Of a stretch of DNA of 9,337 nucleotides, positions 6,000-9,337 are shown piece after piece. The stretch's first letter is position 1. Each line of letters starts with the position of its first letter. Location of the stretch: assembly GCA_029933635.1 (NCBI GenBank), contig JAOZNS010000100.1, positions 1 to 9,337 on the forward strand. The letters are read 5' to 3'. Position numbers and translations under genes: made by a program. The notes under the pieces were generated by a model. The model saw only the letters and a program-made list of their open reading frames with translations, was not told the DNA's origin and searched no databases. This DNA comes from Candidatus Zixiibacteriota bacterium. Lineage in GTDB: Bacteria; Zixibacteria; MSB-5A5; SM1-73.

Positions 6000-6134
6000 A
6001 AAGAGAAAGCGTTGTCTGAGAAATGAGCCCGACTGGTCACCTTTATTTTTTCTCTTGCTTTTCAGGGAAGAAATCGTTAATTATGGAAAAACATGGGAGA
6101 GGTTTCTAACCTGTAAGTTTGAGGGGAACGAAGC

Positions 6135-6941
6135 GTGGGAAAGATAATCGCTGTTGCCAACCAGAAAGGGGGGGTGGGAAAGACCACCACTGCAGTTAAT
6201 TTGTCCGCCTGCTTAGCTGTGGCAGAAAAGAGGACCTTGCTGGTGGACATCGATCCTCAAGCCACCTCCACCTCTGGCTTAGGAATTGACAAAAATAAGC
6301 TGAAGAAAAGCATCTACGAGGTGCTGGTTCAGGGCTTACCTATTGAGACCGTCGTTCAGAAAACGGAGCTGGCTTTCCTGGATCTGGTGCCCTCTCATCT
6401 ACGCCTGGTTGGAGCGGAGGTGGAGCTGGTAAACGTGTTAGCCCGGGAGAAAAAGCTCAGCCTTGCTTTGGAAACGATAAAAGGGAATTACGATTTTATT
6501 TTAATCGACTCTCCTCCATCCTTGGGTCTTTTAACCATAAACACTCTCACCGCTTCGGATTCAATTCTTATACCCATTCAATGTGAATATTATGCTCTGG
6601 AGGGGTTGGGGCAACTTTTGAATACCATCAAATTGATCCAGCAAAGCTTAAATCCCAAGCTCAAGATCGAGGGGGTTCTTCTCACCATGTATGATGGAAG
6701 GTTGAATCTATCCAAACAGGTGGCCGATGAAGCCAGAAAATATTTTTCTGATAAGGTATATAAGACGGTTATAAATCGGAACGTCAGGCTTTCTGAGGCT
6801 CCAGGGTTTGGTAAGCCCATAGTGCTTTATGACAGAACATCCACCGGCGCAGAAAACTATCTGAGTCTGGCAGAGGAGATATTAAATCATACCGCAGAAG
6901 AAAACGAAACGATTCATGTCGGAGAGGCTGAAAATGCGTAG
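6135..6941 (+). CDS. parA: Chromosome-partitioning ATPase ParA (Soj)
   Basis: Deviant Walker-A ATPase that binds the nucleoid as an ATP dimer and pulls or positions ParB-parS complexes during origin segregation. 268 residues from GTG 6135, with GAGGGG (6121-6126) 8 bases upstream. Visible motifs: Walker A KGGVGKTT (11-18, signature Lys11), Walker A' DIDPQ (38-42), Walker B ILIDSPPSLG (122-131), PIQCEYYALEG (147-157) and the conserved RLSEAPGFGKPI (218-229). The length and lack of an N-terminal HTH domain make it a chromosomal Soj-type ParA rather than a plasmid P1-type. A 135-base gap separates it from rsmG, with no clear promoter, and it overlaps parB by 8 bases, so the two are co-translated. 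Confidence 0.97.
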   Translation: MGKIIAVANQKGGVGKTTTAVNLSACLAVAEKRTLLVDIDPQATSTSGLGIDKNKLKKSIYEVLVQGLPIETVVQKTELAFLDLVPSHLRLVGAEVELVNVLAREKKLSLALETIKGNYDFILIDSPPSLGLLTINTLTASDSILIPIQCEYYALEGLGQLLNTIKLIQQSLNPKLKIEGVLLTMYDGRLNLSKQVADEARKYFSDKVYKTVINRNVRLSEAPGFGKPIVLYDRTSTGAENYLSLAEEILNHTAEENETIHVGEAENA

Positions 6942-7797
6942 AAACGCTTTAGGAAAAGGATTGGAAGCGCTTATCCCTGAACCCCCACAAAAGCTTCTGG
7001 AAAAGGAAAAGCCGACACAAAAGGGGTGGGTGAATCTGAGCATTGAGAAGATCAGATCAAATCCATATCAACCCCGCACAGAAATGGACCAAGAAAAGCT
7101 TAAGGAGCTTTCTGCCTCCATAAAGGAGAAGGGGATCATTCAACCGGTGGTGGTCAGACAGGTGGGCGAGGGGTTTGAACTGGTTGCGGGAGAAAGAAGA
7201 CTTCGGGCGGCTAAGAAACTGGGATTGAAGAAAGTACCAGCGGTAATAACCGATAAGCTCTCCAAAGAGGATATGCTGGAGATCTCCTTGATTGAGAACC
7301 TCCAGAGGGAAGATCTGAATCCCATAGATACTGCTTTGGGTTACCAGAGGCTCCTTGAAGAGTGTGGGCTTTCTCAAAGACAACTGGCAGAAAAGATAGG
7401 GAAAGATCGCTCCTCAATTGCCAACACCTTGAGACTGTTAAGCTTACCGGATGAGGTCAAAAGACTGGTATCGAAAGGATCGCTCACCGAGGGTCACGCT
7501 CGGGCAATACTTTCCCTCTCCACCCAAGATGAAAAAATAAAGCTTGCCAGGCAGGTGGTCAGGGAGGACCTTTCCGTGCGAAGGACCGAGGACTTAGTTT
7601 ATGGAAAGAAGAAGTCAAAAGTTCAGCTAAGATCAAAGAGCTCTCCAGCTTTTCTTGAGATTGAGACTAAGCTAAAGCAATTCTTTGGAACCTCGGTAAA
7701 GGTGACCTCCAGAGGAGGGAAAGGGAAGATAGAAATAGAATTTTATTCAGAGGAAGATTTGTCCAGAATCTTGGAGCTTTTGCAAATAACCCTGTGA
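6934..7797 (+). CDS. parB: Chromosome-partitioning protein ParB (Spo0J), CTP-dependent clamp
   Basis: Binds parS, hydrolyses CTP and slides along DNA as a clamp; recruits condensin and stimulates ParA. 287 residues from ATG 6934, chosen because GGAGAGG (6921-6927) is 6 bases upstream; ATG 6916 has no ribosome site. The N-terminal tail RRNALGKGLEALIPE (2-16) is the usual ParA-activating peptide. The CTP-binding domain covers about 32-130, with NPYQPR (43-48), GERRLRAAK (86-94) and ENLQREDLNP (121-130). The HTH that reads parS is LSQRQLAEKIGKDRSS (146-161), with RLLSLP (167-172) after it. A basic linker (about 224-238) leads to a short C-terminal dimerisation domain. All nucleotide-binding motifs are intact, and the parS sites at 3079 and 5278 are its likely targets. 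Confidence 0.97.
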   Translation: MRRNALGKGLEALIPEPPQKLLEKEKPTQKGWVNLSIEKIRSNPYQPRTEMDQEKLKELSASIKEKGIIQPVVVRQVGEGFELVAGERRLRAAKKLGLKKVPAVITDKLSKEDMLEISLIENLQREDLNPIDTALGYQRLLEECGLSQRQLAEKIGKDRSSIANTLRLLSLPDEVKRLVSKGSLTEGHARAILSLSTQDEKIKLARQVVREDLSVRRTEDLVYGKKKSKVQLRSKSSPAFLEIETKLKQFFGTSVKVTSRGGKGKIEIEFYSEEDLSRILELLQITL

Positions 7798-7828
7798 TCT
7801 CTTCTTGGTCTTTATCCTGAAAGCAACT

Positions 7829-8659
7829 ATGTCCAAAAGATATATCAATTTTGTTATACTTCCTGACGGAAGTTCAAAAAGTTTGAAGTTTAAGTTGTCT
7901 TTTTTTACCAGCAAGCTGATAGCGGGCATTCTGGGGTTTTTAGTGATCTTCGTTGTCGTTTTAAGCATTCTCCAGGGACGACTTCTTTATGAAGAGATAG
8001 TTGGAAAATCGTTGAAACAGGAGAATGAGAGGTTGAGAAGATACAATGCAAAGGTGGAGAAGCTGGAAAAAGAGCTCCAAGAGTACAAGAAGTTTGTTAT
8101 CAGAGTTGCTCAGTTAGCCGGGGTTCCATATCAGGCTCAGGCAAAAAACCAACTGACAAATTATGCAGAAAATATGCCCTCCCCAGATGAGGAGATGGTG
8201 GCTTTCACCGAAGAAAAAGACAAGGCTCCTCCCCTTATTTCAGATTCGATTACGATTCAAGGCGATTCACTGAGGCACATTCCCACTGGCAAACCCATAG
8301 AGGGATGGATTACTCAAAGGTTTTCGATGAATCTTCCCGGCTTTGGAGGTATGCATCCGGGTATCGATTTCGCCGCAAAGATAGGAACCGAGGTCCGGGC
8401 CACCGCTGATGGAATAGTCATCTTTTCAGGTTGGGACGATATTTATGGAAATCTGGTAGCCGTCGATCACGGGAATGGTTACGTGAGTTACTATGGACAT
8501 AACTCAAAAAACTTGGTCAACAGGGGGGATTCTGTGCATCGGGGTGAGGTGATAGCACTTTCCGGAAACACAGGCAGAAGTTCAGCTCCTCACCTACACT
8601 ATGAAATCAGAAAGGATGATGTGGCTATCGATCCCGAGAATCTGATGAATACACATTGA
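7829..8659 (+). CDS. Membrane-anchored M23 (LytM-type) peptidoglycan endopeptidase
   Basis: Zinc endopeptidase expected to cut peptide cross-links in the periplasm. 276 residues from ATG 7829. Cytoplasmic tail with ILPDGSSKSLKFKL (10-23), a pattern frequent in this subfamily; one membrane segment at about 28-49; a coiled coil at about 55-90 (ENERLRRYNAKVEKLEKEL); a linker; then the M23 domain at about 150-272. The metal and catalytic residues appear complete: H176xxxD180 (HPGID), YYGH with His224, and H255-L-H257. It begins 31 bases after parB and ends 23 bases before the bactofilin. Bacteria often encode such a peptidase next to a bactofilin, which localises it. The start is uncertain: a TTG at 7805 would add 8 residues and neither start has a clear Shine-Dalgarno. 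Confidence 0.92.
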   Translation: MSKRYINFVILPDGSSKSLKFKLSFFTSKLIAGILGFLVIFVVVLSILQGRLLYEEIVGKSLKQENERLRRYNAKVEKLEKELQEYKKFVIRVAQLAGVPYQAQAKNQLTNYAENMPSPDEEMVAFTEEKDKAPPLISDSITIQGDSLRHIPTGKPIEGWITQRFSMNLPGFGGMHPGIDFAAKIGTEVRATADGIVIFSGWDDIYGNLVAVDHGNGYVSYYGHNSKNLVNRGDSVHRGEVIALSGNTGRSSAPHLHYEIRKDDVAIDPENLMNTH

Positions 8660-8682
8660 AGTTGGTTGTCAAGATCCTGTAA

Positions 8683-9060
8683 ATGATGAAAAATAAAAAA
8701 GACAGAGGAGAGAGTGGATTGAATACTATCATTGGAAAGGATTCCATAATCGAAGGAACGATAAACGTTCAGGGGGGGATAAGAATCGATGGGATGGTGA
8801 AAGGCAAAGTTTCCGCCTCTGAATCCGTAGCTGTGGGGGAAAGTGGCACAATTGAGGCGGAATTGACTGCCAGAGTGGCAATAATCGGGGGGAAAGTGGT
8901 TGGAAATATCTTTGCCCGGGATAAAATAGAGCTTCAGGCTAATGCCACGGTTGAAGGAGACATAACCACTAAAAATCTAATAGTTGAAGAGGGAGCGATA
9001 TTTCATGGCAGGTGTAACATGAAAAACTCACTGCCCGAGTCTCTCTTGAAAGAAGAGTAA
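8683..9060 (+). CDS. Bactofilin (DUF583 / CcmA-BacA family cytoskeletal protein)
   Basis: Small cytoskeletal protein that polymerises without nucleotide through a right-handed beta-helix. 125 residues: a short charged N-terminus, then the bactofilin domain at about 14-112. Its turns repeat as TIIGKDSIIEGTINVQGGIRI, VKGKV, VGESGTIEA, VGNIFA and VEGDI with regular Gly spacing, ending in FHGR and a short polar tail. The N-terminus lacks a clear membrane-targeting peptide. It directly follows the M23 peptidase, probably in one operon with parAB. Starts at ATG 8683 or 8686 have no good ribosome site; TTG 8719 has AGGAG (8706-8710) 8 bases upstream but would cut the N-terminus to two residues before the domain (LNTIIG). 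Confidence 0.93.
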   Translation: MMKNKKDRGESGLNTIIGKDSIIEGTINVQGGIRIDGMVKGKVSASESVAVGESGTIEAELTARVAIIGGKVVGNIFARDKIELQANATVEGDITTKNLIVEEGAIFHGRCNMKNSLPESLLKEE

Positions 9061-9337
9061 CCCCTCTGTTAATCCCCTGGTTTGTCCTAAACAGCTCTAC
9101 ATATTGATAATTGTCAGTAAATTGTGGAAATTTTGTTAATTTATTTTACATCAATAAATTAAGCAATAAAACTGAAGCCTTCAAATTTAAGTTATCCACA
9201 TTTTTTCCATAATCTTCACCAAAACGGTGGATTAGGGTAGTTCATCTAATGGGTTTATTCAAAGAGATGGTAAAACTCACTATTTTCATTAAGCTTAGTC
9301 TAAATGAAGCGGGAACTCTTTTTCTCAGGAATAAATA
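9061..9337. other. AT-rich downstream region, possible origin-proximal or promoter DNA
   Basis: No gene I can support. About 9100-9200 is strongly AT-rich and ends in a consensus DnaA box. A hairpin at 9210-9234 pairs TAATC with GATTA and CACC with GGTG, with two bulged T. A frame starting at ATG 9249 (AGGGT at 9234-9238) is open for 29 codons to the window edge without a stop; it could be the start of the next gene or chance, and I do not recognise its sequence. Confidence 0.4.
9192..9200 (+). promoter_or_regulatory. Consensus DnaA box (TTATCCACA)
   Basis: Exact match to the strict DnaA box, beside AT-rich DNA and close to parABS and mnmE/mnmG/rsmG. Two poorer candidates lie nearby (complement of 9124-9132 and of 9227-9235), each with two mismatches. 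One box does not make an origin; it could also be a DnaA-controlled promoter. Confidence 0.5.

Noticed and set aside
9249..9337. Partial gene at the right edge
   Set aside because: Only 29 codons are visible with a weak ribosome site and no recognisable motif, so it is mentioned in the region entry but not called as a CDS.

Overview
The window looks like the origin-proximal part of a bacterial chromosome. It reads mnmE, then an inserted accessory patch, then mnmG, rsmG, parA, parB, an M23 peptidase and a bactofilin. The order mnmE-mnmG-rsmG-parA-parB is typical of the region beside oriC in many phyla. The host is probably a Gram-negative-type bacterium. The bactofilin/M23 pair and an MnmG with 'KGPAVWS' (residues 89-95) are compatible with an uncultured FCB-group lineage, but no marker here fixes the phylum.

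Region by region: bases 1-451 hold no recognisable gene. A sigma-70-like promoter (452-479) lies just ahead of mnmE (498-1895), the tRNA-U34-modifying GTPase. Eleven bases after mnmE, on the opposite strand, is a free-standing H-NOX haem protein (1907-2449). It has the proximal His and the YxSxR haem signature but Phe where O2-binding members carry the distal Tyr, so it is predicted to sense NO rather than O2. Its leader is highly structured. Its promoter region (2545-2622) is shared with a divergent promoter that faces a broken nitroreductase-like gene (from 2714). That gene carries a one-base frameshift and loses family resemblance near a perfect 28-bp palindrome (2999-3026).

A near-perfect parS site (3079-3094) sits directly before mnmG (3097-4971), and a second, weaker parS-like site (5278-5293) overlaps the chosen start codon of rsmG (5286-5999). 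Between mnmG and rsmG is a 314-bp gap with two inverted-repeat structures. parA (6135-6941), parB (6934-7797), a membrane-anchored M23 endopeptidase (7829-8659) and a bactofilin (8683-9060) are tightly spaced and probably one operon. The last 277 bases are AT-rich and contain one consensus DnaA box.

Working together: MnmE and MnmG form the complex that makes (c)mnm5 modifications at U34 of tRNAs. RsmG methylates 16S rRNA. ParA and ParB with the parS sites segregate the origin region. The M23 enzyme and bactofilin probably form a cell-wall-remodelling module placed under the same transcription as the segregation genes. The H-NOX/nitroreductase patch is the accessory, least expected part of the window.
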